NCBI RefSeq assembly: GCF_039529295.1
Contig: NZ_BAAAMN010000003.1
Location: forward strand, 1-64,000
Length of the DNA stretch: 64,000 nucleotides
Direction: 5' to 3'
From: Yaniella flava
GTDB taxonomy: Bacteria; Actinomycetota; Actinomycetes; Actinomycetales; Micrococcaceae
Shown: in pieces, positions 51,968-60,321 of the stretch
Layout: each line of letters opens with the position of its first letter
Numbering within the stretch: position 1 is the stretch's first letter
Notes under the pieces: model-generated
Told to the model about the DNA's origin: nothing
The model's database searches: none
What the model saw: only the letters and a program-made list of their open reading frames with translations
Translations under genes and position numbers: made by a program

Positions 51968-52897
51968 ATGCCTGAAGGAGATTCGCTGGTTCGGCTTGCG
52001 CACCGCTTACGGCCAGTGATGCAAGATCAGATCCTGCAGGCCACGGATTTTCGGACCCCACGCTTGGCCACCACGGACTTGGCGGGTTGGCAGATCACCC
52101 AGGTAATCCCCACAGCGAAGTATCTTGCCATGGCGGTCCAAGCACCTACCGAGACAGATTGCGCACCGACAGAACTGATCGTCCTGTCACACCTTGGCAT
52201 GGACGGGTCATGGCGGATTGATACCCGCCCCACGCACACAACCCGGTGCATACTCCACTTTGATACCCGTCGCGTCGTGGGTTCCAGTCTGGCCAGCCTC
52301 GAAGTGCTGGCCCCCGAACAGGCGCGCGAAGCGTTAGCATTTCTTGGCCCGGACTTGCTGGCGCCCGACTGGCATCAACCCGGGACGGCAGGCAGACTCT
52401 TCGCTGAAGTACTGACCAATATTCGTGAAGCACCGGATCAACCCATTGGGACAGCCCTGTTGGATCAACGGCTGGTGTCCGGGCTGGGAAACATTTACCG
52501 CTGTGAAGTACTCGCCCTGGCACGGCTGAACCCGTTTGTGCGCGTGTCAACGCTGTCTGATGCCCAACTGATCGGCCTGCTGTATTTGGGGCGCGACCTG
52601 ATGCTCCTCAATATCCCACCCAGATCCACACCACACGCGAGACGCGCCACCGTGGATGTTCGTCCGGATCCAGAAGCTGTCTTTGGCGTTCGCATCGCCA
52701 CGCCTCAAGAACAAGCGCGTAGCGATGCTGATCGGTCCCATCGTCGAGGAAAACACCCCGCCTATTGGGTATATAACCGTCAGCGCGAAGGTTGTCTCCG
52801 ATGCGGCGGGCCCATCTACCGCGACATGCTGGGTGTCGGCCACGACCGCGAGCGACGTATTTTCTGGTGTCCCGCCTGTCAGGCGCCGAACGAGTGA
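51968..52897 (+). CDS. Endonuclease VIII-type DNA glycosylase (Fpg/Nei family)
   Basis: A 309-residue bifunctional glycosylase. MPEGDS at the N terminus gives the catalytic Pro2 and Glu3 after Met removal; LSHLGMDGSW near 75-84 and DQRLVSGLGNIYRCEVL near 167-183 (H2TH) fit, and the C-terminal zinc finger has CLRCGG and CPACQ. The D in MPEGDS marks the Nei group rather than MutM. It removes oxidised pyrimidines. RBS CAGGAGG precedes the ATG. Confidence 0.92.
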   Translation: MPEGDSLVRLAHRLRPVMQDQILQATDFRTPRLATTDLAGWQITQVIPTAKYLAMAVQAPTETDCAPTELIVLSHLGMDGSWRIDTRPTHTTRCILHFDTRRVVGSSLASLEVLAPEQAREALAFLGPDLLAPDWHQPGTAGRLFAEVLTNIREAPDQPIGTALLDQRLVSGLGNIYRCEVLALARLNPFVRVSTLSDAQLIGLLYLGRDLMLLNIPPRSTPHARRATVDVRPDPEAVFGVRIATPQEQARSDADRSHRRGKHPAYWVYNRQREGCLRCGGPIYRDMLGVGHDRERRIFWCPACQAPNE

Positions 52898-52901
52898 CTG
52901 T

Positions 52902-55145
52902 TTAGCTCGCGTGTTTGCCTTGTTTGCGAGCCAGTTTCGATGGCCACCACACGGCACGGCCAATGTCGTAGGTCAAGGCTGGGACCAGCAGTGAGCGCAC
53001 GATAAAGGTATCCAGTAGCACACCGAATGCGACAATGAACGCCAACTGGACCAAGAACAGGATCGGGATCACTGACAACGCCGCAAACGTGGCGGCCAGC
53101 ACCACCCCGGCTGACGTAATCACGCCCCCGGTCACCGTCAGACCGCGTAGCACTCCGGCACGAGTGCCATGTTTCAACGATTCCTCTCGCACACGAGTCA
53201 TCAAAAAGATGTTGTAATCGATCCCCAGGGCAACCAAGAACACGAACCCATACAGCGGGACCGACGGATCAGCCCCGGGGAATTCGAAGATCCCGTTGAA
53301 TACCAGTGCGGAAACGCCCATGGCCGTACCGAAAGAAATAACCGTGGTGGCGATCAACAAGACTGGTGCAAGAATAGATCTGAGCAACAGCATCAGGATC
53401 AACAAGATGACCACCAAAACGATGGGGATGATGAGGTTCCGGTCGTCCACGGCTGCATCATTGGTATCGACATCGGTGGCTGTCACCCCGCCAACCAGAG
53501 CGCTTGGTGTCGTGTCCGCGAACTCGGCACGAAGCTCGCGCACCGTCTCTGAAGCGACCGGTGAGTCTGCAGCGTCAGCCAATGTGCCTTGGATCAGGAC
53601 TTGATCCTCCACCACGGTGGGTTCTGGTTCAGGGGTCCCGGGCGGGCCAAGAGCTTCAATACCGTTTTCGGTGATTGGTGCGGTGCCGCTTGGAGAATCC
53701 TCGGTCGTGATGGACACTTCTTCAATTTCCGGATGCGCCAGCAGCACCTCAGAGACAGCTTCCTGTTCATCTTGGGATGCAATGACTTGGATGGGGCTTC
53801 CCGATCCACCCGGGAAATGTTCACCCAGGGCAACTTGGCCATCACGAGCCTCAGAGGCACCGAGTACAAGGTCGGATTGTGCAACGCCATCGGCTTTCAA
53901 CTGGGTGGCTGCAGCTGCGCCGACCAAGAGCACCAGGGTCGTGATAATCCAGATTGCTCGTGGACGCTTCTGCACTTGGCGGGCAACCTTGGGCCAGAGA
54001 CCGTTCGACGGTACGCCGTGCTCAGCAGCAACAGTGTCTGGTGCGTATTTGATCCGTCTTGGCCAGAATGCTGCGCGGCCAAAGGCAAAAAGGATAGCGG
54101 GCAGCAGGGTGAGTGCTGACAACATGGCAAAAATGATGCCGATCGAAGCGATAGGGCCCAGTGTGCTGTTGGATTTCAGATCGCTGAGCAGCAACATGAG
54201 GAGTCCTGCGATGACCGTGCCGCCTGAGGCCAGGATCGGTTCGATTGCTCCTTTCACTGCCCGCAGCGTAGCGGTCCACTTATCTGGGACGACTCGAAGT
54301 TCTTCTCGATACCGAGCGACTAACAACAGTGAGTAGTCTGTGGCCGCTCCGATCACCAAAATAAATAAGATACCCTGCGTTTGTCCGCTGAGTAGCACGA
54401 TTTCCCATTTTGCTAACCACCACACGGTCAGCAAGGCGGCACACAGTGCGAACAAACTGGTTGCCAGCACTGCGAAGGGTAAGAGGATGGAACGATAGAC
54501 GATGACCAGAATAATAAACACTGCGATCAAAGCCACTGCGAGTAGCAAGCCATCAATACCTGCGAATGCTGCGCTGAGATCCGCGCTGAATCCTGCAGGA
54601 CCGGTCACATAGACAGTGAGGCCATCGGGGGCGTCAGATTCGAGCTGCTCGCTGATCGCAGTCACAACGTCAGCGGTGTCTGCTTCCGAGTTCACCGGGA
54701 CAAAGGCTTGAATGGCCTGCCCGTCTTCGGAAGGTATCGGCGGCGAAAGCTCGTCCTCAACATCGCCAAGTTCGGTAAGCGACTCTATTGACTCGGTGAT
54801 CTGTTCCAGTTGGGTGTCAGTGACTTCCGAGTCTGCGACGAACACGGCAATTGCCGGGATAGCGTCAGAGTCTGTGAACTCGCCCTGGAGTTCTTGGACC
54901 TTCGTTGCTTCAGCTGATTCGGGTAGATATGTCGTTTGATCATTCGACGAGACCTCTTCAACTTTGCCGAAGTAGGGCCCGCCCACCCCTGCAGCAGTAA
55001 GCCATGCCAAAATAAGAAAAGCCGGCAGCAAGATTCGTAGCCATTTTGGCACTCGAGCGCGCGACGAATCTGCCTCCTGGGATGGCGACTCCGGGTCATG
55101 TTGCGCAGATTTCGTAACAGTGGTCGTGTCCCGGTGCATGGTCAT
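52902..55145 (-). CDS. MMPL/RND family transporter
   Basis: A 747-residue RND-superfamily exporter with two halves of six helices each: one helix at about 38-56, a periplasmic loop, five helices (about 185-345), a second loop and a second helix set ending near 735. It has the MMPL signature GAATDYSLLLVARYREEL near 266-283 and ALGIDYNIFLMTRVREE in the second half. MMPL proteins export lipids, siderophores or drugs. It is divergent from a MarR regulator with two operator-like repeats between them. Confidence 0.9.
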   Translation of the reverse strand: MTMHRDTTTVTKSAQHDPESPSQEADSSRARVPKWLRILLPAFLILAWLTAAGVGGPYFGKVEEVSSNDQTTYLPESAEATKVQELQGEFTDSDAIPAIAVFVADSEVTDTQLEQITESIESLTELGDVEDELSPPIPSEDGQAIQAFVPVNSEADTADVVTAISEQLESDAPDGLTVYVTGPAGFSADLSAAFAGIDGLLLAVALIAVFIILVIVYRSILLPFAVLATSLFALCAALLTVWWLAKWEIVLLSGQTQGILFILVIGAATDYSLLLVARYREELRVVPDKWTATLRAVKGAIEPILASGGTVIAGLLMLLLSDLKSNSTLGPIASIGIIFAMLSALTLLPAILFAFGRAAFWPRRIKYAPDTVAAEHGVPSNGLWPKVARQVQKRPRAIWIITTLVLLVGAAAATQLKADGVAQSDLVLGASEARDGQVALGEHFPGGSGSPIQVIASQDEQEAVSEVLLAHPEIEEVSITTEDSPSGTAPITENGIEALGPPGTPEPEPTVVEDQVLIQGTLADAADSPVASETVRELRAEFADTTPSALVGGVTATDVDTNDAAVDDRNLIIPIVLVVILLILMLLLRSILAPVLLIATTVISFGTAMGVSALVFNGIFEFPGADPSVPLYGFVFLVALGIDYNIFLMTRVREESLKHGTRAGVLRGLTVTGGVITSAGVVLAATFAALSVIPILFLVQLAFIVAFGVLLDTFIVRSLLVPALTYDIGRAVWWPSKLARKQGKHAS

Positions 55146-55220
55146 GTGTCCATTCGACGAAGCGTGTGCTCAGGAGCGATTTCAGGCATCACTTGACGTT
55201 CTGCTCATACTCCTACGTCA

Positions 55221-55266
55221 TAGCAAGATTTGCTAACTGAAGATATAATACTAGCTACACTAGCAA
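55221..55266. promoter_or_regulatory. marR/MMPL intergenic operators and promoter
   Basis: TAGCAA-GAT-TTGCTA (55221-55235) is a perfect 6-3-6 palindrome. A related site TAGCTA-CAC-TAGCAA (55252-55266) follows. Between them is a perfect -10, TATAAT (55244-55249), for marR. The arrangement suggests MarR controls itself and the divergent MMPL exporter. Confidence 0.6.
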
Positions 55267-55307
55267 TTAGGCGAATACGAATATCTGACAGGAGTTCCCA
55301 TTTCCTG

Positions 55308-55874
55308 ATGCGTGAGAAAAACGACGAATCACTGGTACGGAATGTCTACGCGATCGCCGCTTCTGACCCACATTCGCAGCTCATCAACCGCGACAAGCAC
55401 TCAACCTCTGAGGTTGAGCACATTGACGAACTCATGGCAGCGCTCGCCGCGCTCCGTGCAGCCGAACAGGAATTATCTGCGGCTGCACAGAAATACATGC
55501 AACTCGGCGAGACGGATATGAAGGCCCTGCACTTCTTGATTGTTGCACGAAACACCGGAGAAATAATCACGCCGGGGGCGATCGCAGTGCATCTGGAGAT
55601 TTCGAGCGCCTCGACAACCAAGCTGTTAGATCGTTTGGAATCCGGCGGTCATATCCGTCGTTCGCCACACCCGCGGGACCGCAGGGCCACAGCAATCTCC
55701 ATCACACCCAAGACTTATGAGACCGCAGTTGAAGCCGTCGGAAGACAACAAGCACAGCGTTTCCACGCCGCAGCGCGACTGAGCGAACAGGAACGCACCG
55801 TCGTGATCGCTTTCATCAAAGATATGACAAGAGAGATAGCCGCAGACCCCAAGAACTCCCCCGACCCCGCCTAG
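55308..55874 (+). CDS. MarR family transcriptional regulator
   Basis: A 188-residue MarR. Winged helix: LGETDMKALHFLIVARNTG near 64-82, recognition helix EISSASTTKLLDRLESGGHIRRSPHPRDRRA near 97-127 (given here as two elements, helix and wing) and a C-terminal dimer helix LSEQERTVVIAFIKDMTREIA. The N terminus is extended by about 40 residues. Start ATG 55308; a CTG one codon earlier is closer to the AGGAG at 55290. Likely represses the divergent MMPL gene. Confidence 0.88.
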   Translation: MREKNDESLVRNVYAIAASDPHSQLINRDKHSTSEVEHIDELMAALAALRAAEQELSAAAQKYMQLGETDMKALHFLIVARNTGEIITPGAIAVHLEISSASTTKLLDRLESGGHIRRSPHPRDRRATAISITPKTYETAVEAVGRQQAQRFHAAARLSEQERTVVIAFIKDMTREIAADPKNSPDPA

Positions 55875-56034
55875 ACACACTGATGAACCGGCGGCGGCAC
55901 AACGCACCGACACCGTTGAGGTGACGTTTGGTCAATGACGGTTCCCTCGATTTTCTGCGCATCCGCTGTGCTCTGCGCGAGACGCCTGGGCAAGGCTTAC
56001 CAGCCCGTGAATTCTAGTGACCAGCAGTTCTGAG

Positions 56035-56424
56035 TCACACATCCAGCGGGGTCAGCACAGCGATTTTCCAGTCCTCACCGTCGAGGACGAGCTGGTACAT
56101 GTGCCGCTCATCCGGCACGCCACCGTCATAGCTCCAGCGCACATCCGCCCAAATGCTGTAACGGGTTGCCGCAACCACCTCCACAGCAGCCTCGGCAGTA
56201 GAGGCACCATCATACTGGCCGAATGCACTGGCGAAGAACTCCTCGGTCTGACTTGCGCCGGACACGGCGATGGCTTGTTCGGGAAACACAATCAGCGCGG
56301 GCACCGCATAGTGTCCGGCGATCACTGTCGCGTCGCGGTCAAGCAGGCCACGAGTGTAGGTATCGAAGAACTCACGCGCAATAGTCTCGTATTCGTGCAT
56401 GGTCTCAACGCTACCGTGTGACAT
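56035..56424 (-). CDS. SnoaL/NTF2-like domain protein
   Basis: A 129-residue single-domain protein with the NTF2 pattern: N-terminal helix YETIAREFFDTYTRGLLDRDATVIAGHYA near 12-41 (helix then turn), HYAVPALIVFPE and a sheet ending MYQLVLDGEDWKIAVLTPLDV. Such domains are small enzymes or ligand binders; no catalytic residue is diagnostic here. Isolated, convergent with marR. Start ATG 56424 or 56400. Confidence 0.72.
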   Translation of the reverse strand: MSHGSVETMHEYETIAREFFDTYTRGLLDRDATVIAGHYAVPALIVFPEQAIAVSGASQTEEFFASAFGQYDGASTAEAAVEVVAATRYSIWADVRWSYDGGVPDERHMYQLVLDGEDWKIAVLTPLDV

Positions 56425-56491
56425 TACTCACCGTCGAGGAAAAATATGTCGTGACCGCCTTCGTCAACGGTATGACCGTGGACTTAGTCTA
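56409..56491 (+). pseudogene. Remnant of a MarR C terminus
   Basis: On the plus strand, one frame reads QRYRVTLLTVEEKYVV then TAFVNGMTVDLV and a stop. The intact MarR ends QRFHAAARLSEQERTVV then IAFIKDMTREIA. About eight of 21 positions are identical and most others similar. It lies after, and slightly under, the start of the NTF2-like gene. I read it as the tail of a second, decayed marR. Confidence 0.42.
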
Positions 56492-58274
56492 AAAGCTCTG
56501 AGAGCTCCAGCCACCGTTCCTCGACCTGGTCCTTTTGGGCTTCAAGCTCTTTGAGCTGTTGGGCTTGCTCTTGTAAGCCTTGGAAATCACTCGGATCCTG
56601 CGCTGCCATCTGTTGTTGGACGGCATCGATCTCCTGTTGCAGCTTCGGCAAACGCCGTTCCACTGCGGAGAGTTCTTTCTGCGCACTACGACGCTCAGAG
56701 CCAGAGAGTCGCTGGGTCTCCTGCTGCTGTCCCGCCGCACTGCTCGTATCATTGGATCCGTGGTGTGCGTCGGCTTCCTTGCTGAGTCGCAAATATTCAT
56801 CAACCCCACCCGGCACGTGACGTAATCTCTTATTCAAGATCGCATACTGTTGATCGGTCACACGTTCCAGCAAGTAGCGGTCGTGCGAGACGACAATCAG
56901 TGTGCCCGGCCAGGAGTCGAGCAGATCTTCCATGGCTGCCAGCATGTCCGAGTCCACGTCGTTGGTGGGTTCGTCCAGCACAATGACATTGGGTTCGCTC
57001 AGCAACAGTAGCAGCAACTGGAGGCGACGTTTTTGACCACCTGACAGTTCCTGTACCCGAGCTGAGAGGTGTTGACGCTGAAATCCTAGACGTTCCAACA
57101 GTTGTGCCGGCGTATGGTCTTTGCCATCGACGGTAAACGTCGTTTTGGTTTGGGCCAGGACTTCTCGAACACGGTCGGCACCGATGTCTTCCAGCTGAGA
57201 AAACTGCTGATCCAGCATCGCAATCTGGACGGTTTTTCCATGTTTGACCCGACCACTGGTCGGCATGATGTCACCGGTCACCAGACCGAGCAGTGTAGAT
57301 TTTCCAGCACCATTTGCACCCAAAATCCCGGTCCGTTCGCCGGGCCCGATACGCCACGTGATGTTGTCTAAAACTTCGTGGTCACCATAGCTGACACTGG
57401 CCTCTTCGATATCGACAACGTCTTTGCCCAGGCGTGCCACAGCCAGTCGCTGCAGTTCGATGCCGTTGCGGACCGGCGGAACATCCTCGATGAGCTGAGT
57501 GGCCGCATCGACACGGAATTTAGGCTTTGAGGTTCGAGCCGGTGCACCGCGGCGCAACCAGGCGAGCTCTTTGCGCATGAGGTTCTGCCGCTTGCTCTCG
57601 GCCGCAGCCGCCATCCGGTCGCGCTCAACCCGCTGGAGCACGTACGCGGCGTAGCCGCCCTCGAAAGGCTCAACAATCCCGTCATGGACTTCCCAAGTCT
57701 GGTTACAGACTTCATCGAGGAACCAACGGTCGTGAGTAATCACCAACAGTCCCCCAGCGTTGCGCGCCCAGCGGCGCTTCACATGGTCGGCCAGCCAGGC
57801 AATGCCTTCAACATCGAGATGGTTGGTGGGCTCGTCCAGGGCAAGAATATCCCAGTCCCCGATCAAGAGCCTTGCCAGGGCCACGCGACGACGCTGCCCG
57901 CCCGACAACGAACCAACTTCGGCTTCCCAGTCCAAATCTGACACAAGCCCCTGGATCACGTCGCGGATCTTGCGATCGCTGGCCCATTCGTGTTCGGCAA
58001 GATCACCGACCACGGACTGGCCCACGGTCAGCGTGGTGTCGACCGCATCCGATTGATCAAGCATGCCGATGGTAGTGTCGCTGCGCACGGTCACTTGACC
58101 GGCATCGGGTTCAAGTTTGCCGACCAGCAGTTTCATCAGGGTGGATTTACCGTCACCATTGCGCCCCACAATTCCGATGCGGTCGCCGGCGGAGACCCCC
58201 ATCGTCACAGATTTGAGGACCTGCTGGGTCGGGTATTCGAAGTGGAGGGCTTCCGCCCCTAAAAGATGAGCCAT
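56484..58274 (-). CDS. ABC-F family ATPase
   Basis: A 596-residue protein with two ABC domains and no membrane part. Walker A GRNGDGKSTLMKLL near 37-50 and GANGAGKSTLLGLV near 321-334; signatures LSGGQRRRVALARLL and LSGGQKRRLQLLLL; Walker B LDEPTNHLDVEG and LDEPTNDVDSD. The interdomain linker is arginine/lysine rich, and a C-terminal coiled coil (about 510-595) follows, as in Uup-type members. ABC-F proteins act at the ribosome. ATG 58274 (MAHLLG) preferred to one four codons earlier. Confidence 0.92.
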   Translation of the reverse strand: MAHLLGAEALHFEYPTQQVLKSVTMGVSAGDRIGIVGRNGDGKSTLMKLLVGKLEPDAGQVTVRSDTTIGMLDQSDAVDTTLTVGQSVVGDLAEHEWASDRKIRDVIQGLVSDLDWEAEVGSLSGGQRRRVALARLLIGDWDILALDEPTNHLDVEGIAWLADHVKRRWARNAGGLLVITHDRWFLDEVCNQTWEVHDGIVEPFEGGYAAYVLQRVERDRMAAAAESKRQNLMRKELAWLRRGAPARTSKPKFRVDAATQLIEDVPPVRNGIELQRLAVARLGKDVVDIEEASVSYGDHEVLDNITWRIGPGERTGILGANGAGKSTLLGLVTGDIMPTSGRVKHGKTVQIAMLDQQFSQLEDIGADRVREVLAQTKTTFTVDGKDHTPAQLLERLGFQRQHLSARVQELSGGQKRRLQLLLLLLSEPNVIVLDEPTNDVDSDMLAAMEDLLDSWPGTLIVVSHDRYLLERVTDQQYAILNKRLRHVPGGVDEYLRLSKEADAHHGSNDTSSAAGQQQETQRLSGSERRSAQKELSAVERRLPKLQQEIDAVQQQMAAQDPSDFQGLQEQAQQLKELEAQKDQVEERWLELSELLD

Positions 58275-58349
58275 AACTTCAACCATGATAGTTCACAGCA
58301 ACGCTGTGGTCCTTCCGCTTCGTCGAGAGCACCAACGAGGCACAGCACA

Positions 58350-59315
58350 CTAGACCAAATGAGCACCGGACACGGGGCCGTACTCGGCGACCGCGGCGAT
58401 CTCCATGCGCTGCTCGAATCGTTCAGCCAGCTCATTGGCTGCATGCATATCGTCGGCAATAAAGACCAACGATGGGCCACGATCCACGGTCACCGCGGCT
58501 AGCGCGTCCTCATCCATGCCCGCGGTGAGCCAATCATTATGCTCGGGCAACATGCTCACCAACGCCGGTTGGAATTCGTTATGCATCATCAGCGCCACCT
58601 GTTTGGCATCACCCTGGGCCACCGCCTGCAGCAATTCGGTCTGGAATTCTAGGACAGCGTGCTGCTCGTCGTCTGTGGTGTGGCGCAGTTGACGGACAGC
58701 TTCGAACATTTCGGCATTGCCTAAGTCGGCTGCTGCCGGCACCACAACCATGGCGAGCTCACTGTGCACTAAGACCGGGGTGACCAGCTCTTCGATTGCG
58801 TTGTGATGCGTGATGATCGCTCCGCCGGTGATGGCTGCGGCCACACCATCACCGATGCGTGGCGCCATGCGTGCAAGGTCTTCGCGCGCAATAGAAGCGT
58901 CCCACAGGCCGCTGAGCGCAACCAGTACCGCCGCGGCAGTTGCGGCTCTTCCCCCGAGGTGGGTATCGAACGGGATGAATTTTTGGATGGTGATGTCGAG
59001 TCCCGAAGTCTCCTTGGGCCGACCCAGGTGCGCACGCAACACGTCTACGGCTTGAAACACCGCGACCAGGTCGTCGTGCGGGATATCAGCGTAGTCAATG
59101 ACGCTCCCCGTCGCGTCTTCGAAGCTCACCAGGATTTCTTTATCGTCCCGCGCTTCAACGGTGGCCGTATCGTAGCGCGACACCGCAAGTTTCAAGCTCA
59201 AGACCGGCGCTTGTTGATATGCTTCTGGCTCCCCGACCTTGGTAGCAAGCGCGACCATCGCCGGAGCTTGGGCGGTGACTGAGGCAGGCGGGTCGAATTC
59301 GAGTTGTGCGCTCAT
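58350..59315 (-). CDS. IspE-like GHMP kinase pseudoenzyme
   Basis: A 321-residue homologue of IspE (CDP-ME kinase, fourth MEP step) at its usual place after rsmA. The fold is recognisable (KFIPFDTHLGGRAATAAAVLV near 112-132, VFQAVDVL, LLQAVAQGDAKQVALMMHNEFQ), but key residues are lost. The Lys of PAK reads Met20; the His of RADGYH reads Gln34; the loop GGGLGGGSSNAA reads FDTHLGGRAATAA; the catalytic Asp of GADVP aligns with Gly157 (Asp156 beside it); and GTGACVF reads RGPSLVF. Reading frame intact, ATG overlaps rsmA by four bases. I expect little or no kinase activity; another IspE or another isoprenoid route would be needed. Confidence 0.82.
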   Translation of the reverse strand: MSAQLEFDPPASVTAQAPAMVALATKVGEPEAYQQAPVLSLKLAVSRYDTATVEARDDKEILVSFEDATGSVIDYADIPHDDLVAVFQAVDVLRAHLGRPKETSGLDITIQKFIPFDTHLGGRAATAAAVLVALSGLWDASIAREDLARMAPRIGDGVAAAITGGAIITHHNAIEELVTPVLVHSELAMVVVPAAADLGNAEMFEAVRQLRHTTDDEQHAVLEFQTELLQAVAQGDAKQVALMMHNEFQPALVSMLPEHNDWLTAGMDEDALAAVTVDRGPSLVFIADDMHAANELAERFEQRMEIAAVAEYGPVSGAHLV

Positions 59316-60208
59316 GACTCACCCCTGTGGTGCTTGTGTTCGGCAATGCGTACAAAATGTTCTATTTCGAGTACCTCACCGCGAGCTTTGGGGTCGACGC
59401 CAGCTGCGAGCAGGATCTCTTCTGCAGCCACCCCGGATCCAGCCCACTGGCTGAGCGCCGCTCGCATGGTTTTGCGACGTTGTGCGAACGCGGTGTCGAT
59501 GACTTCAAAGACCTCTTGGCGTGTTGCAGTGGTTTCGGGCGGCTCTTCTGCGGCAAAGTGGACGAGCCCCGAGGTAATGCGCGGCGCGGGCCAGAAGACT
59601 TTTGTGCCCACAGTGCCGGCAGATGTCGCCTTACCGTACCAGGCCATTTTGACCGATGGCACACCATAAATTTTTGAGCCGGGACCGGCCACGAGTCGTT
59701 CGGCGACCTCTTGTTGCACCATCACCAAACCATGCTGGATGTTGGGCAGCTCGGCAAGGATGTGCAACATGACGGGCACCGCCACGTTATAGGGCAGATT
59801 CGCCACAATCGCTGTGGGAGGCCCATCGGCAGCTTGGGGGCGTGCCGCATCAATGTCGGCGCGACCAATCCGTAACGCGTCGGCTTCCACGACTGACAGT
59901 CGATGCGAACTCTCGGGTCGCCACGCTTCGACCGTGGTTGCTAATCGGTTTGCGACCGGTGGATCGATTTCTATCGCCGTCACAGTGTGGGCAACATCCA
60001 TCAACCCCAAGGTCAGGGAGCCGAGCCCGGGCCCGATTTCAAGTACGTGCTCGCGTGCGTCCAAGTGTGCCGCACCGACGATGCGACGAATCGTGTTGGG
60101 GTCGATCACGTAATTCTGGCCCAGCGTTTTCGTGGGGCGCAGGTCGAGGATATCGGCGAGTTTGCGGATATCTGCAGCGGATAGCAAAGAGTGTTCTTCT
60201 GAAGTCAC
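59312..60208 (-). CDS. rsmA: 16S rRNA dimethyladenosine transferase
   Basis: A 298-residue KsgA/RsmA that dimethylates two adenines in the helix-45 loop of 16S rRNA. SAM motif VLEIGPGLGSLTLGL near 55-69, AIEIDPPVANRL, VVEADALRI and the catalytic NLPYNVAVPVML near 136-147. The C-terminal helical domain is complete (FAQRRKTMRAALSQWAG). It precedes the IspE-like gene, overlapping by four bases. Confidence 0.96.
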   Translation of the reverse strand: MTSEEHSLLSAADIRKLADILDLRPTKTLGQNYVIDPNTIRRIVGAAHLDAREHVLEIGPGLGSLTLGLMDVAHTVTAIEIDPPVANRLATTVEAWRPESSHRLSVVEADALRIGRADIDAARPQAADGPPTAIVANLPYNVAVPVMLHILAELPNIQHGLVMVQQEVAERLVAGPGSKIYGVPSVKMAWYGKATSAGTVGTKVFWPAPRITSGLVHFAAEEPPETTATRQEVFEVIDTAFAQRRKTMRAALSQWAGSGVAAEEILLAAGVDPKARGEVLEIEHFVRIAEHKHHRGES

Positions 60209-60254
60209 GTTCCCATCCTAGTCTGCGCCGCAACGTCAGCGATCGTTAACCACC

Positions 60255-60289
60255 TCGGCCCAGAATCCACCTCCTGGATTCTGGGCCGA
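60255..60289 (-). terminator. Hairpin after rpfB
   Basis: Perfect 15-pair stem TCGGCCCAGAATCCA with TGGATTCTGGGCCGA and a CCTCC loop, between the rpfB stop and rsmA start. No T-run, so either a weak terminator or a processing site. Confidence 0.65.
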
Positions 60290-60321
60290 ATGAATCTTCA
60301 GCTTATGAGATTATGGGGTGT

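Noticed and set aside
55875..56034. Possible feature in the 160-base gap after marR
   Set aside because: No hairpin, promoter or coding signal stands out.
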